Assembly: GCF_001269655.1 (NCBI RefSeq)
Contig: NZ_LHVE01000007.1
Location: 806,001-870,000 of the forward strand
Length of the DNA stretch: 64,000 nt
Direction: 5' to 3'
Source of the DNA: Pseudomonas thivervalensis
Lineage (GTDB): Bacteria; Pseudomonadota; Gammaproteobacteria; Pseudomonadales; Pseudomonadaceae
Part shown: positions 15,441 to 24,557 of the stretch, piece after piece
How the letters are laid out: each line of letters starts with the position of its first letter
How positions within the stretch are numbered: the first letter of the stretch is position 1
Position numbers and translations under genes: made by a program
The notes under the pieces: generated by a model
The model's input: only the letters and a program-made list of their open reading frames with translations
Told to the model about the DNA's origin: nothing
Database searches by the model: none

Positions 15441-16781
15441 ATGGACATCCCTAAAATGCCAGCACCGTTAATTTCCGTAGAGACGAATTCTGAACTTCCG
15501 ACACATGCTGACGTTGTCGTGATCGGCGGCGGTATTATCGGAACCTTCACGGCCTATTACCTGGCCAAGCGCGGCATGAAGGTCGCGCTGGTGGAAAAGG
15601 GGCGCGTAGGGGCAGAGCAGTCGAGTCGAAACTGGGGCTGGTGCCGCCAGCAGAATCGAGACGCTCGCGAGCTGCCACTGTCGACCAAGAGCCTGGATCT
15701 TTGGGAGCAGTTTGCAGCAGAGACCGGTGAGGACACAGGATTCAGACGATGTGGCCTGCTCTACCTGAGCAACAATGAGAAAGAGCTGGCCGGTTGGGCA
15801 AAATGGGGGGAGTTTGCCCGTACCGTCAATGTGAAAACCCACATGCTGACGGCGGAGCAGGCCGCCGAGCATGGCCGGGTGACCGGCAAACCCTGGAAAG
15901 GCGGGGTCTTTTCACCGACCGACGGTACGGCAGATCCATCCCGTGCCGCGCCGGCGGTGGCACGGGCGATCATCAAGCTGGGCGGCACGGTGCACCAGGG
16001 TTGCGCCGCACGTGGCCTTGAGACTGAAGGCGGGCGGTTATCCGCGGTCGTCACCGAAAAAGGCACCATTCGCACCAAGCTCGCAGTGCTCGCCGGTGGC
16101 GCCTGGGCGTCCTCGTTCTGCCGTCAATACGGCATTCGCTTTCCCCAGGCGTCCATTCGCCAGACGATCCTGTCGGTTTCCAAGGGCGCCAAAGAGATAC
16201 CGGATGCACTCCACACGGATGAAGTCTCCATGACCCGTCGCGCGGATGGAGGAATCACGTTGGCCATCAGTGGCCGAGGGCGCGTGGACCCGACCTTGCA
16301 ACTGCTGCGTTTCGCCCCGCAGTTCCTGCCGATGTTCCAGCGCCGGTGGCGCAAGCTGGCGCCGGGTGGCCTGGAGGGTTTCCAGTCGGGACACGAAGGC
16401 TTGGGCCGCTGGCGGTTGGACCAGCCGACGCCGATGGAGCGCATGCGAATTCTGGATCCTAAGGCAGACGCCTCGACGGTTGAGTTGACTTACAAGCGCG
16501 CGGTAGACCTGATCCCAATGCTGAAAACGTCGTCTGTCACCGCAGCCTGGGCAGGTTATGTGGACAGCACGCCTGACGGCGTCCCGGGCATCGGCGAGAT
16601 GGCGAACCTGCCTGGCCTGGTGCTGGCGGCGGGGTTCAGCGGTCACGGCTTTGGTATCGGCCCGGGTGCGGGCCACTTGATCGCCGACATTGTCACTGAC
16701 ATGACCCCACTGGTCGATCCGCGCCCCTATCACCCGGACCGTTTCCAATCTTCGGCTTGGGGCAAGGTCGCGGAGTTCTGA
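15441..16781 (+). CDS. FAD-dependent amine/amino-acid oxidoreductase (DAO family)
   Basis: A 446-residue flavoprotein. The dinucleotide-binding motif GGGIIG is at residues 29-34, ending with Glu in VALVEKGRVG. It is followed by SSRNWGWCRQQNRD, wording seen in a subgroup of D-amino-acid-oxidase-fold enzymes, and a C-terminal FAD segment LAAGFSGHGFGIGPGAG. Such enzymes oxidatively deaminate amines or amino acids; the substrate cannot be read off. ATG 15441 is used, though no strong ribosome site precedes it and ATG 15456 is possible. It is a single-gene unit preceded by leader copy A and closed by a strong terminator at 16812. Confidence 0.85.
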   Translation: MDIPKMPAPLISVETNSELPTHADVVVIGGGIIGTFTAYYLAKRGMKVALVEKGRVGAEQSSRNWGWCRQQNRDARELPLSTKSLDLWEQFAAETGEDTGFRRCGLLYLSNNEKELAGWAKWGEFARTVNVKTHMLTAEQAAEHGRVTGKPWKGGVFSPTDGTADPSRAAPAVARAIIKLGGTVHQGCAARGLETEGGRLSAVVTEKGTIRTKLAVLAGGAWASSFCRQYGIRFPQASIRQTILSVSKGAKEIPDALHTDEVSMTRRADGGITLAISGRGRVDPTLQLLRFAPQFLPMFQRRWRKLAPGGLEGFQSGHEGLGRWRLDQPTPMERMRILDPKADASTVELTYKRAVDLIPMLKTSSVTAAWAGYVDSTPDGVPGIGEMANLPGLVLAAGFSGHGFGIGPGAGHLIADIVTDMTPLVDPRPYHPDRFQSSAWGKVAEF

Positions 16782-16811
16782 GGGCACTGGAAACTCACCC
16801 GCCAAACAATG

Positions 16812-16846
16812 AACGGGCGCATTCTCAGAGGATGCGCCCGTTTTCG
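16812..16846 (+). terminator. Strong rho-independent terminator after the FAD oxidase
   Basis: AACGGGCGCAT and ATGCGCCCGTT form a perfect 11-bp stem with a 9-nt loop followed by TTTTCGTTT. It closes the FAD oxidase unit and isolates it from leader copy B. The rest of the 357-nt gap 16782-17138 holds that second leader. Confidence 0.88.
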
Positions 16847-16950
16847 TTTGCGGGCGTAGATTCTGCCGCAGGCGGGGTTTCCAGTGGTTTTCTGCGCACC
16901 ATAAATGTCCGCAAATGCCTTGAAAACGGCGCAAATGCCCGCCCTTGGCG

Positions 16951-17105
16951 CATCCCGCACAGTCTGCTGAGCAGGCCCCGAAAAACGGTGGTTTGTGCCA
17001 AGCGACCTATACTTTTAACCGTTTATGCACGGTCTCATGATGCTGTAATAAATCCGTGATGCAGCGTTGCACCCAGGCCTTTAGAACGGCGCAACTGCTT
17101 GCCCC
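16951..17105 (+). promoter_or_regulatory. Duplicated 155-nt promoter/leader element, copy B
   Basis: Copy B lies exactly 1740 nt from copy A, without indels. The TATACT hexamer and AACCGT-N6-ACGGT hairpin are retained. In the second stem TCATG pairs with CGTGA, where one U-A pair of copy A becomes U-G, a pairing-compatible change; the sixth pair is lost. It ends 33 nt before the HAD gene that opens the large catabolic operon. The pair implies coordinate control of the two units. Confidence 0.7.
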
Positions 17106-17138
17106 TCATGACCTCAACCATCACTCAGGACTGCACTC

Positions 17139-17807
17139 ATGAGCTTCCTTCGCCCCAAGTTCATTACCTTTGACTGCTACGGCACGTTGACCAATTTTCA
17201 GATGGGGACCATGACGCGCGAGCTGTTCGCCGATCGGGTCCCTGCCGAGCAGATGGACCAGTTCGTCAAGGATTTCTCGGCCTACCGCCTGGACCAGGTG
17301 ATGGGTGACTGGCGGCCGTATGATGAAATCCTCAAGACTGCCTTGGCCCGGGTCTGCAAGCGTTGGGGGGTCGAGTACAAAGGCGAAGGCCAGCGCTACT
17401 ACGATGCCGTACCGACCTGGGGTCCGCATGCCGACGTCCCGGCCGGCCTGTCGAAAATCGCCGACAAGATCCCCCTGGTGATTTTCTCCAACGCGATGGA
17501 CGAGCAGATCATGTCCAACGTCGACAAGCTCGGCGCGCCTTTCCATAAAGTCTTCACGGCTCAACAAGCCCAAGCCTACAAACCACGCCTGGCCGCCTTC
17601 GAGTTCATGCTCGATAACCTCAACTGCGGGCCCGAGGATGTCCTGCACGTGTCCTCGAGTTTCCGTTATGACTTGATGCCGGCCGACGACATGAAGATCA
17701 AAAACAAAGCGTTCGTGGCCCGTGGTCATGAGCAGCCTGGAAACGCCTGCTACAGCTACCACCAGATCCCGGACATCGGCGGATTGGCCGGTTTGGTCGG
17801 TCTCTGA
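17139..17807 (+). CDS. Haloacid dehalogenase type II-like HAD hydrolase
   Basis: A 222-residue HAD protein. Motif I FDCYGTL gives nucleophile Asp12. Motif II is IFSNAMD and motif III lies around QAYKPRLAAF. The segment HVSSSFRYDLMPADDM takes the place of the SSN..D motif of L-2-haloacid dehalogenases. The overall wording is that of the haloacid-dehalogenase type II subfamily, but many members are not dehalogenases, and association with amine oxidases and an ABC importer suggests another small-molecule hydrolysis. It is first in the run HAD, FAD oxidase, binding protein, permeases, ATPase, deacylase, and is preceded by leader copy B. Confidence 0.85.
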   Translation: MSFLRPKFITFDCYGTLTNFQMGTMTRELFADRVPAEQMDQFVKDFSAYRLDQVMGDWRPYDEILKTALARVCKRWGVEYKGEGQRYYDAVPTWGPHADVPAGLSKIADKIPLVIFSNAMDEQIMSNVDKLGAPFHKVFTAQQAQAYKPRLAAFEFMLDNLNCGPEDVLHVSSSFRYDLMPADDMKIKNKAFVARGHEQPGNACYSYHQIPDIGGLAGLVGL

Positions 17808-17843
17808 GTCTCCCGGCACTCTTCAAGGCATAAGGGGTTAGAC

Positions 17844-19118
17844 ATGGGCAGTGAGTCTTACTGGCTCGATACCGCACCGGCATTTACCGGTGCCCAGCTC
17901 GGTGCGTTGCCCGGGCAGGTCGATGTGGCCATCGTCGGGGGTGGTTTCACTGGCCTGGCCGCGGCGCGCGCCCTGGCCTTGAAGGGCGCCAATGTGGTGG
18001 TGCTGGAAGGCGGGCGGATCATTGGCGAAGCGTCGGGACGCAATGGCGGCCAGTGCAATACCGGCGTTGCCCAGGACTACGCGGCACTGAGTGCCAGCCT
18101 CGGTGCCGATAAAGCGCGCGCCTATTACCAGGCCTATGAAAGCGCCGTGCAGAGCGTCGTCTCGTTGGTGGAGCAGGAACAGATTGCCTGCAACCTCAAG
18201 CGCAATGGCAAGCTCAAGCTGGCCGCCAAGCCCATGCATTACGAAGGTTTGGCGCGCACTTGCGAACTGATTCGGCGGGAGGTCGATGCCGAGGTCGAGT
18301 TGCTGTCTGCGCAAGAGACCCGCGCTGAAGTCAACTCGGCCCAGTTCCATGGTGGCTTGCTGCAGCGCAACGGCGTGCAGATGCATGTCGGGCGCTTCGG
18401 GGTCGGATTGGCCGAAGCCGCGGCCCGTCACGGCGCATTGATTTTCCAGGGTGTGTCCGTCACGGATTGGAAAGCCAGTGGCGGTGGTTATCGGGTCAAT
18501 ACCACCAAGGGTTCGCTCCAGGCCACGCAAATCCTGCTGGCCACCGGCACCTGTCAGCAGGGTGGGTTGGGCTGGTATCGGCGGCGGATCGTGCCGGTGG
18601 GCAGTTTCGTGATTGCCACCGAGGTGTTGCCGCAGGCGCTGATCGACAGTTTGCTGCCGGCACATCGCTCCTATGTCACCAGCCGCATGATCGGCAACTA
18701 TTTTCGCCTGACGCCGGACAACCGCTTGCTGTTTGGCGGGCGGGCGCGGTTTGCGATGTCTGACAGCGTGTCCGATGCCAAGAGCGGCAAAGTCCTGCAC
18801 GCAGCGATGGTGCAGATGTTCCCGCAGTTGGCTCACGTGAAGGTCGATTACTGCTGGGGTGGACTGGTGGACATGACCTCCGATCGGCTGCCCCGGGCCG
18901 GCCAGCACGGCGGCATTTATCACTCCATGGGCTACAGCGGCCATGGCGTGCAGATGTCGGTGCACATGGGGCAGGTCATGGCTGACGTCATGGCCGGCAA
19001 GGTCGAGGCCAACCCTTGGCGCGAACTCGACTGGCCAGCCATCCCCGGACATTTTGGCAAGCCCTGGTTCCTGCCTCTGGTAGGTGCGTATTACCGCCTT
19101 CAAGACTATTTGCACTGA
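17844..19118 (+). CDS. FAD-dependent oxidase, PuuB/OrdL-like (DAO family)
   Basis: A 424-residue flavoenzyme. N-terminal VDVAIVGGGFTGLAAA contains the FAD motif GGGFTG (residues 32-37), and the conserved GRNGGQCNTG follows. The C-terminal HSMGYSGHGVQMSVHMGQ segment contacts the flavin. The wording is close to gamma-glutamylputrescine oxidase (PuuB/OrdL). It follows the HAD gene by 36 nt and precedes the ABC binding-protein gene by 83 nt. With the semialdehyde dehydrogenase and GabT-like transaminase nearby, it may oxidise an amine or N-acyl-amine to an aldehyde. Confidence 0.88.
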   Translation: MGSESYWLDTAPAFTGAQLGALPGQVDVAIVGGGFTGLAAARALALKGANVVVLEGGRIIGEASGRNGGQCNTGVAQDYAALSASLGADKARAYYQAYESAVQSVVSLVEQEQIACNLKRNGKLKLAAKPMHYEGLARTCELIRREVDAEVELLSAQETRAEVNSAQFHGGLLQRNGVQMHVGRFGVGLAEAAARHGALIFQGVSVTDWKASGGGYRVNTTKGSLQATQILLATGTCQQGGLGWYRRRIVPVGSFVIATEVLPQALIDSLLPAHRSYVTSRMIGNYFRLTPDNRLLFGGRARFAMSDSVSDAKSGKVLHAAMVQMFPQLAHVKVDYCWGGLVDMTSDRLPRAGQHGGIYHSMGYSGHGVQMSVHMGQVMADVMAGKVEANPWRELDWPAIPGHFGKPWFLPLVGAYYRLQDYLH

Positions 19119-19201
19119 GTTGCAAGGGACGCTTCACGTTTCAACACATTGCGTTAATCGCGAGCCATCGAGCCTTATCACTTCCGAAAGGTAGAACTGA
19201 C

Positions 19202-20845
19202 ATGACTGACAAAAAAAACAGTATCGACACCCAGCTGATAACAGGTACGGAAAGTCTGCGCGTTTTCGAAGGGCTCAATCGCGGCATGTCACGCCGCAAT
19301 GCATTGCAGATGCTGGGGTTGGCCGGGGTGGCCGTGGCGGGCGCGGGCAGCCTGTTCGGCGCTGCTGGCAAGTTGTTCGCCGATGAGGAGGCAAGCGCTG
19401 GCAAAGGCAAGCCGGGTGGTCGTATCCGTGTCGCAGGCTCGACCAGTTCCACCGCCGACACCCTGGACCCGGCCAAAGGTTCATCGTCTACCGACTATGT
19501 GCGCCATTACATGTTCTATAACGGGCTGACGCGCTTCGACAGCCACATGGTGCCGCAACTGGAACTGGCCGAGCGTATCGAAACCACCGATGCCACGCTC
19601 TGGGTGATCAGCCTGCGCAAGGAAGTGACCTTCCACAATGGCAAGGCATTGACCGCCGCCGACGTGGTGTTTTCGCTGTTGCGGCACAAGGACCCGATCA
19701 CCGGCTCCAAGGTCTTGCCGCTGGCGTCGCAGTTCGCCGACGTCAAAGCCGTCGGCACTCATGAAGTGCAGATACAGTTGAGCGGCCCCAACGCTGAACT
19801 GCCATCGGTGCTTGCCGTTTCGCACATGCTGATCGTCCCCGAAGGCACCAGCGATTTCAGCCAGGGCATCGGTACCGGTCCGTTCAAGGTCAAGGAGTTC
19901 AAGCCCGGAGTGCGTTCCGTTGGTGTGCGCAACACCAATTACTGGAAGCCCGGCTTGCCGTACCTGGACGAGATCGAATTCATCGGCATTGCCGACGAAT
20001 CGTCACGGATCAATGCCCTGTTGTCGGGCGATGTGCACATCGTCAACGAGGTCAACCCACGCTCGACGGCTCGCATCAAGGACAGCGCCAAGCATCGGGT
20101 CATTGATTCACCGTCGGGTAACTACACTGACTTGATCATTCGTCAGGACCAGATGCCCGGAAAAAGCCCGGAGTTCACCCAGGCCATGAAGTTGCTGCTG
20201 GACCGGGAGCAGATCAAGTCAGCGATTTTCCGTGGCTACGCCAGGGTCGGCAACGACCATCCGATCGCACCCGGGGCGCGCTTCCACAACGCCGAGTTGC
20301 CGCAACGGGCCTACGATCCGGAACAGGCCAAGTTCCTGCTCAAGAAGGCCGGCATGGCAGACATCAGCATGCCGATGATGTGCTCGCCAGCGGCGACCGG
20401 TTCGGTGGACATCGCGGTGTTGCTGCAGCAGTCCGCCAAAGAGGCCGGGCTCAAGCTCAACGTCAACCGCTTGCCGAGCGATGGCTACTGGTCCAACCAC
20501 TGGGCCAAGCACCCACTGAGCTTTGGCAACATCAACCCACGACCGAATGCCGATATGTTGTTCTCGCAGTTCTTCCAGTCGAGCGCACCGTGGAATGAAT
20601 CCGGTTGGAAAAACGAACAGTTCGACCAGCTGTTGATACAGGCTCGCGGTGAAACCGACGAGGCCAAGCGCGGCAAGATGTACGGCGACATGCAAGTGCT
20701 GGTGCACGAGCACTGCGGTATTGGCGTACCGGTGTTCATCAGCAACATCGATGGCGCCGATCAGCGCGTCAAAGGCTATGGCGCCAACCCCCTGGGCGGT
20801 TTCATGGGCTACATGTTTGCCGAGCAAGTCTGGCTGGACGCCTGA
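19202..20845 (+). CDS. Periplasmic substrate-binding protein of a peptide/opine-type ABC importer, Tat-like signal
   Basis: A 547-residue solute-binding protein of the DppA/OppA class (SBP family 5). The start at 19202 is chosen over an upstream in-frame extension because AAAGG lies about 9 nt before it and the extension is not protein-like. After about 28 residues comes SRRNALQMLGLAGVAVAGAG, a twin-arginine-like signal that implies Tat export. Binding-lobe motifs such as LRKEVTFHNGKALTAADVVF and GTGPFKVKEF are intact. It heads permease, permease and ATPase genes and supplies their specificity. The ligand is unknown; the neighbouring deacylase suggests an N-acylated amino acid, dipeptide or opine. 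Confidence 0.9.
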   Translation: MTDKKNSIDTQLITGTESLRVFEGLNRGMSRRNALQMLGLAGVAVAGAGSLFGAAGKLFADEEASAGKGKPGGRIRVAGSTSSTADTLDPAKGSSSTDYVRHYMFYNGLTRFDSHMVPQLELAERIETTDATLWVISLRKEVTFHNGKALTAADVVFSLLRHKDPITGSKVLPLASQFADVKAVGTHEVQIQLSGPNAELPSVLAVSHMLIVPEGTSDFSQGIGTGPFKVKEFKPGVRSVGVRNTNYWKPGLPYLDEIEFIGIADESSRINALLSGDVHIVNEVNPRSTARIKDSAKHRVIDSPSGNYTDLIIRQDQMPGKSPEFTQAMKLLLDREQIKSAIFRGYARVGNDHPIAPGARFHNAELPQRAYDPEQAKFLLKKAGMADISMPMMCSPAATGSVDIAVLLQQSAKEAGLKLNVNRLPSDGYWSNHWAKHPLSFGNINPRPNADMLFSQFFQSSAPWNESGWKNEQFDQLLIQARGETDEAKRGKMYGDMQVLVHEHCGIGVPVFISNIDGADQRVKGYGANPLGGFMGYMFAEQVWLDA

Positions 20846-20885
20846 TGAGCGTCGGGTCTGGGCCATATTGCATGAGGGTCGGATG

Positions 20886-21842
20886 ATGAATAGCAACACA
20901 CTCTGGTTGATCGGCCGCCGCCTGGGGGCGGCGGTCGTGACCTTGTTGATTGTCTCCATGGTGGTGTTCGCCATCACGGCGGTGCTGCCGGGGGACGCGG
21001 CGCAACAGGCCCTGGGGCAGTTCGCCACGCCGGAACAAGTGGCGGCCCTGCGGATGAAAATGGGTTTGGACCAGCCCGGTGTGTTGCGCTACCTGCACTG
21101 GCTGACAAGCCTGCTCAGCGGTGACATGGGCATGTCGATGTCCAACGCCATGCCGGTCATCGATCTGATGGCCGGCCGGGTCCCCAACACGTTGATGCTG
21201 GCGGCTGCCACGGCGTTGGTGTCGGTGCCTGTGGCGTTGACCCTGGGTATCGGTTCGGCGATGGGCCGAGGCGGGCGCATCGACAGCTTCCTGAGCTTCT
21301 TCACCTTGACCATGGTGGCGGTGCCGGAATTCCTGGTTGCCACCTTGGCGGTGCTGATCTTCGCGGTGAACCTGGGCTGGCTGTCGGCGCTGTCCTACGC
21401 CAGTGACATCACCTCACCCTGGCAATTCATGCGCACCTACGCGTTGCCGGTGATGACGCTGTGCTGCGTGATTGTCGCGCAAATGTCGCGCATGACCCGG
21501 GCGGCGGTGATCGATCAACTCGACAGCCCTTACGTGGAAATGGCCCGGCTCAAGGGTGTAAGCAATATCCGGATCGTGCTTCGGCATGCCTTGCCCAATG
21601 CCATTGGTCCCATCGCCAATGCCATCGCCCTGAGCCTGTCCTACCTGTTGGGTGGGGTGGTGATCGTGGAAACGATCTTCAACTACCCCGGCATCGCCAG
21701 CCTGATGGTCGATGCCGTGACCAACCGCGACATGGCCCTGGTGCAAGCCTGCACCATGTTGTTTTGTACGGCGTACCTGGGGTTGGTGTTGATTGCCGAC
21801 CTGTGCGCGATTCTTTCCAATCCGAGGCTGAGAAACCAATGA
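20886..21842 (+). CDS. ABC importer inner-membrane permease, DppB-like
   Basis: A 318-residue permease with about six membrane helices, beginning LWLIGRRLGAAVVTLLIVSMVVF. The EAA loop that docks on the ATPase reads YVEMARLKGVSNIRIVLRHALPNA. Two adjacent ATGs (20883, 20886) are possible; 20886 gives the better 7-nt spacing from GAGGG at 20874-20878. It overlaps the next permease by 4 nt (ATGA). Confidence 0.92.
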   Translation: MNSNTLWLIGRRLGAAVVTLLIVSMVVFAITAVLPGDAAQQALGQFATPEQVAALRMKMGLDQPGVLRYLHWLTSLLSGDMGMSMSNAMPVIDLMAGRVPNTLMLAAATALVSVPVALTLGIGSAMGRGGRIDSFLSFFTLTMVAVPEFLVATLAVLIFAVNLGWLSALSYASDITSPWQFMRTYALPVMTLCCVIVAQMSRMTRAAVIDQLDSPYVEMARLKGVSNIRIVLRHALPNAIGPIANAIALSLSYLLGGVVIVETIFNYPGIASLMVDAVTNRDMALVQACTMLFCTAYLGLVLIADLCAILSNPRLRNQ

Positions 21843-22714
21843 ACAACCTCATTGTGAAGTCCCCGACGGCGGCCGTTGCGCTGGGGCTGGGCAAAGACGC
21901 CCACGCCAAGTCCTGGCTTGGCCTGGTCGGCGCCGCGATGTGTGTGATCTGGTTGCTGGTGGCCATCTTCGGCCCGTGGCTGGCGCCGCATCCGGTGGGG
22001 GAGGTGGTCTCTGACAACGTCTTCGACAGCCTCAGCGCGACGTACCCGTTCGGCACCGATTACCTGGGCCGCGACATGCTCAGCCGGATCCTTGTCGGCG
22101 CACGCTTTACCGTCGGCCTGGCGTTGGTGGCCGCGGTACTGTCCAGCACCCTGGGAACCAGTCTGGCACTGTTGTCGGTGGTGTCGCCAAAATGGCTGGA
22201 TGAACTGATCAGTCGCCTGATGGACGCGTTCATCTCGATCCCCAGCAAGATGCTGGCACTGATCATGGTCTCGGCCTTCGGCTCTTCGGTCACCTTGCTG
22301 ATCTGCACGGCGGTGTTGAGCTACACCCCCGGCGCTTTCCGCATCGCCCGCAGCATGGCGGTGAACATCGAAGCGCTGGAGTACGTGCAAGTGGCCCGTA
22401 CCCGTGGCGAGCGCCGGCTGTACATCGCTTGCGTGGAAATCCTGCCGAACATTCTCAACCCGGTACTGGCGGACCTGGGCCTGCGCTTTGGTTTTATCGT
22501 GCTGCTGCTCAGTGGCATGAGTTTCCTGGGGCTGGGCGTGCAACCGCCGGATGCCGACCTGGGTTCGCTGGTGCGCGAGAACATCGGCGGCCTCAATCAA
22601 GGGGCGCCGGCCATCGTGATTCCGGCGCTGGCCATCGGCACCCTGACCATCGGCGTGAATCTGTTCATCGACCGGTTGTCGTCGCGACGTAGCCGACGTT
22701 CGGGAGGTCATTGA
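21839..22714 (+). CDS. ABC importer inner-membrane permease, DppC-like
   Basis: A 291-residue permease with the DppC layout: a first helix (VGAAMCVIWLLVAIFGPWLA), a periplasmic stretch with the family motif FGTDYLGRDMLSRIL, then five more helices. The EAA loop is YVQVARTRGERRLYIACVEILPN. The ATG overlaps the stop of the DppB-like gene and the stop is 1 nt before the ATPase start, so translation of the importer set is tightly coupled. Confidence 0.92.
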   Translation: MNNLIVKSPTAAVALGLGKDAHAKSWLGLVGAAMCVIWLLVAIFGPWLAPHPVGEVVSDNVFDSLSATYPFGTDYLGRDMLSRILVGARFTVGLALVAAVLSSTLGTSLALLSVVSPKWLDELISRLMDAFISIPSKMLALIMVSAFGSSVTLLICTAVLSYTPGAFRIARSMAVNIEALEYVQVARTRGERRLYIACVEILPNILNPVLADLGLRFGFIVLLLSGMSFLGLGVQPPDADLGSLVRENIGGLNQGAPAIVIPALAIGTLTIGVNLFIDRLSSRRSRRSGGH

Positions 22715-22715
22715 A

Positions 22716-24557
22716 ATGAGCGAATTGATTCGAGTACAAGGCCTGCGCGTGGTCGCCTGTGGCGAGCGCGATGAAGTGGACATCGTCAAGGGTGTGAGCT
22801 TTTCCCTGCAAAAGGGTGAAGTGTTGGCATTGATCGGCGAGTCCGGTTCTGGCAAGACCACCATTGCCCTGGCGCTGCTCGGTTATGCCCGGCGCGGGTG
22901 TCGGCTGGCCGGCGGTGTGGTGCAGATCGGCGAGCATGACATGTTGGCGCTGAGCGAAAGCCAGTTGCAGACGTTGCGCGGCAACCGGGTGTCCTATATC
23001 GCCCAGAGCGCCGCCGCGGCGTTCAACCCAGCGAAAAAACTGATCGACCAAGTGGTGGAGGGCGCGCTGATTCATGACCTGGGTAGCCGGGCCGTGCTTG
23101 AGGCCAAGGCCATCGAGTTGTTCCGCGACCTGGCCCTGCCAGACCCAGAACGCATCGGCCAGCGCTACCCACATCAGGTGTCCGGCGGGCAATTGCAACG
23201 GGTGATGGCGGCCATGGCGCTGATCAGTGATCCGTTGCTGGTGGTGCTCGACGAGCCGACCACGGCCCTGGACGTGACGACCCAGATCGATGTGCTGCGG
23301 GCTTTCAAACGGGTGGTCCGGGAACGGGGTGCAACAGCTGTCTATGTGTCCCACGACCTTGCGGTGGTGGCGCAGATGGCGGACCAGATCGTGGTGCTCA
23401 ACGGTGGCGAAATTTTCGAACACAGCGCCACGGCACCGTTGCTCAAGGGCCCGGCCCACGAGTACACCCGCAGTCTGTTGGCGGCGGCGCGGCCGGACAC
23501 GACGATCCGTCCACCGAGCGACATCGCCCAAGACACGCCATTGCTGACTATCCAAGGGCTGACCGCCGGCTATGGCAACAAAAATGCCCAGGGCATGCCA
23601 GCGATTCGGGTGTTGGAAGACATTGACCTGACGGTTCGTCGAGGCCAGGCCATCGGCGTCATCGGTGAGTCGGGTTCTGGCAAATCAACCCTGGCCCGGG
23701 TCGTGGCCGGATTGTTGGTGCCAGCCCTTGGCGGGTTGACCTTCGATGGCGAACCCCTGGGCGGCAGCCTGTCGTCACGCACGAATGAGCAATTCCGACG
23801 CATTCAAATGGTCTTTCAGAACGCCGACACTGCCCTCAACCCGATGCACAGCATCAGCACGATCCTGAGTCGTCCGCTGAAGATGTATTTCGGCCTCAAG
23901 GGCGCGGCGTTGCGCGAGCGTATCGGCGAATTGCTGGACCTGGTGCGTTTGCCGCGCACGATGGCGGACCGGCGGCCGAACGAACTGTCCGGCGGCCAGA
24001 AGCAACGGGTCAACCTGGCCCGCGCCTTGGCGGCCAAGCCTGACCTTATCCTGTGCGATGAGGTGACTTCGGCACTGGATACGGTGGTCGGCGCGGCGAT
24101 TCTCGAACTGCTGCGCGATCTGCGCCAGCAACTGGGGGTGTCCTACCTGTTCATCAGCCACGACATCTCCACCGTGCGCGCCTTGTGCGACGACATCGTG
24201 GTGATGTACAGCGGCCACAAAGTCCAGGCCGGCACCCGCCAGGCCTATGCCGAGGCGCCGTTCCATCCGTATACCGACCTGTTGATCCATTCCGTACCGG
24301 AACTGCGCCAGGGCTGGCTGGAAACCTGCGGGGCGACGACTTGCCAGACGCTGCCGCCCATGGGCCCAAAAGCCAACGTGCCCGGGCTGTGCACCTTCCT
24401 CAGTCGCTGCCCGGTGCGGGTCGACGGCTTGTGCAACTGCGTCGCGCCGGAGCGACGGATGATTGTTGGTGGCAGTGAAATCCTCTGCCACCACGACAGT
24501 GCCGAGTTGCTGAAAACCCAGCAGTCCAACAACCTGACCGTGGCGGCGTATGCATGA
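22716..24557 (+). CDS. ABC importer ATPase, fused DppD-DppF (two nucleotide-binding domains)
   Basis: A 613-residue protein with two complete ATPase domains. Walker A motifs GESGSGKTT (about 41-49) and GESGSGKST (about 317-325), signatures VSGGQLQRV and LSGGQKQRV, and Walker B motifs LLVVLDEPTTALD and LILCDEVTSALD are all present. The second Walker B has DEVTS in place of the usual DEPTS but keeps the catalytic Glu. The C-terminal tail carries a Cys-rich segment (LCTFLSRCPVRVDGLC) similar to the oligopeptide-ATPase tail. A single fused subunit replaces the separate DppD and DppF subunits. It overlaps the deacylase gene by 4 nt. Confidence 0.93.
   Translation: MSELIRVQGLRVVACGERDEVDIVKGVSFSLQKGEVLALIGESGSGKTTIALALLGYARRGCRLAGGVVQIGEHDMLALSESQLQTLRGNRVSYIAQSAAAAFNPAKKLIDQVVEGALIHDLGSRAVLEAKAIELFRDLALPDPERIGQRYPHQVSGGQLQRVMAAMALISDPLLVVLDEPTTALDVTTQIDVLRAFKRVVRERGATAVYVSHDLAVVAQMADQIVVLNGGEIFEHSATAPLLKGPAHEYTRSLLAAARPDTTIRPPSDIAQDTPLLTIQGLTAGYGNKNAQGMPAIRVLEDIDLTVRRGQAIGVIGESGSGKSTLARVVAGLLVPALGGLTFDGEPLGGSLSSRTNEQFRRIQMVFQNADTALNPMHSISTILSRPLKMYFGLKGAALRERIGELLDLVRLPRTMADRRPNELSGGQKQRVNLARALAAKPDLILCDEVTSALDTVVGAAILELLRDLRQQLGVSYLFISHDISTVRALCDDIVVMYSGHKVQAGTRQAYAEAPFHPYTDLLIHSVPELRQGWLETCGATTCQTLPPMGPKANVPGLCTFLSRCPVRVDGLCNCVAPERRMIVGGSEILCHHDSAELLKTQQSNNLTVAAYA

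Noticed and set aside
17838..19115. 425-codon antisense frame covering the PuuB-like oxidase
   Set aside because: Mirror of a complete flavoenzyme gene; no recognisable protein features.
21461..22714. 417-codon frame running from the DppB-like gene into the DppC-like gene
   Set aside because: Its last 291 residues are the DppC-like permease; the upstream part is the wrong frame of DppB. The ATG at 21839 with ATGA overlap is the real start.
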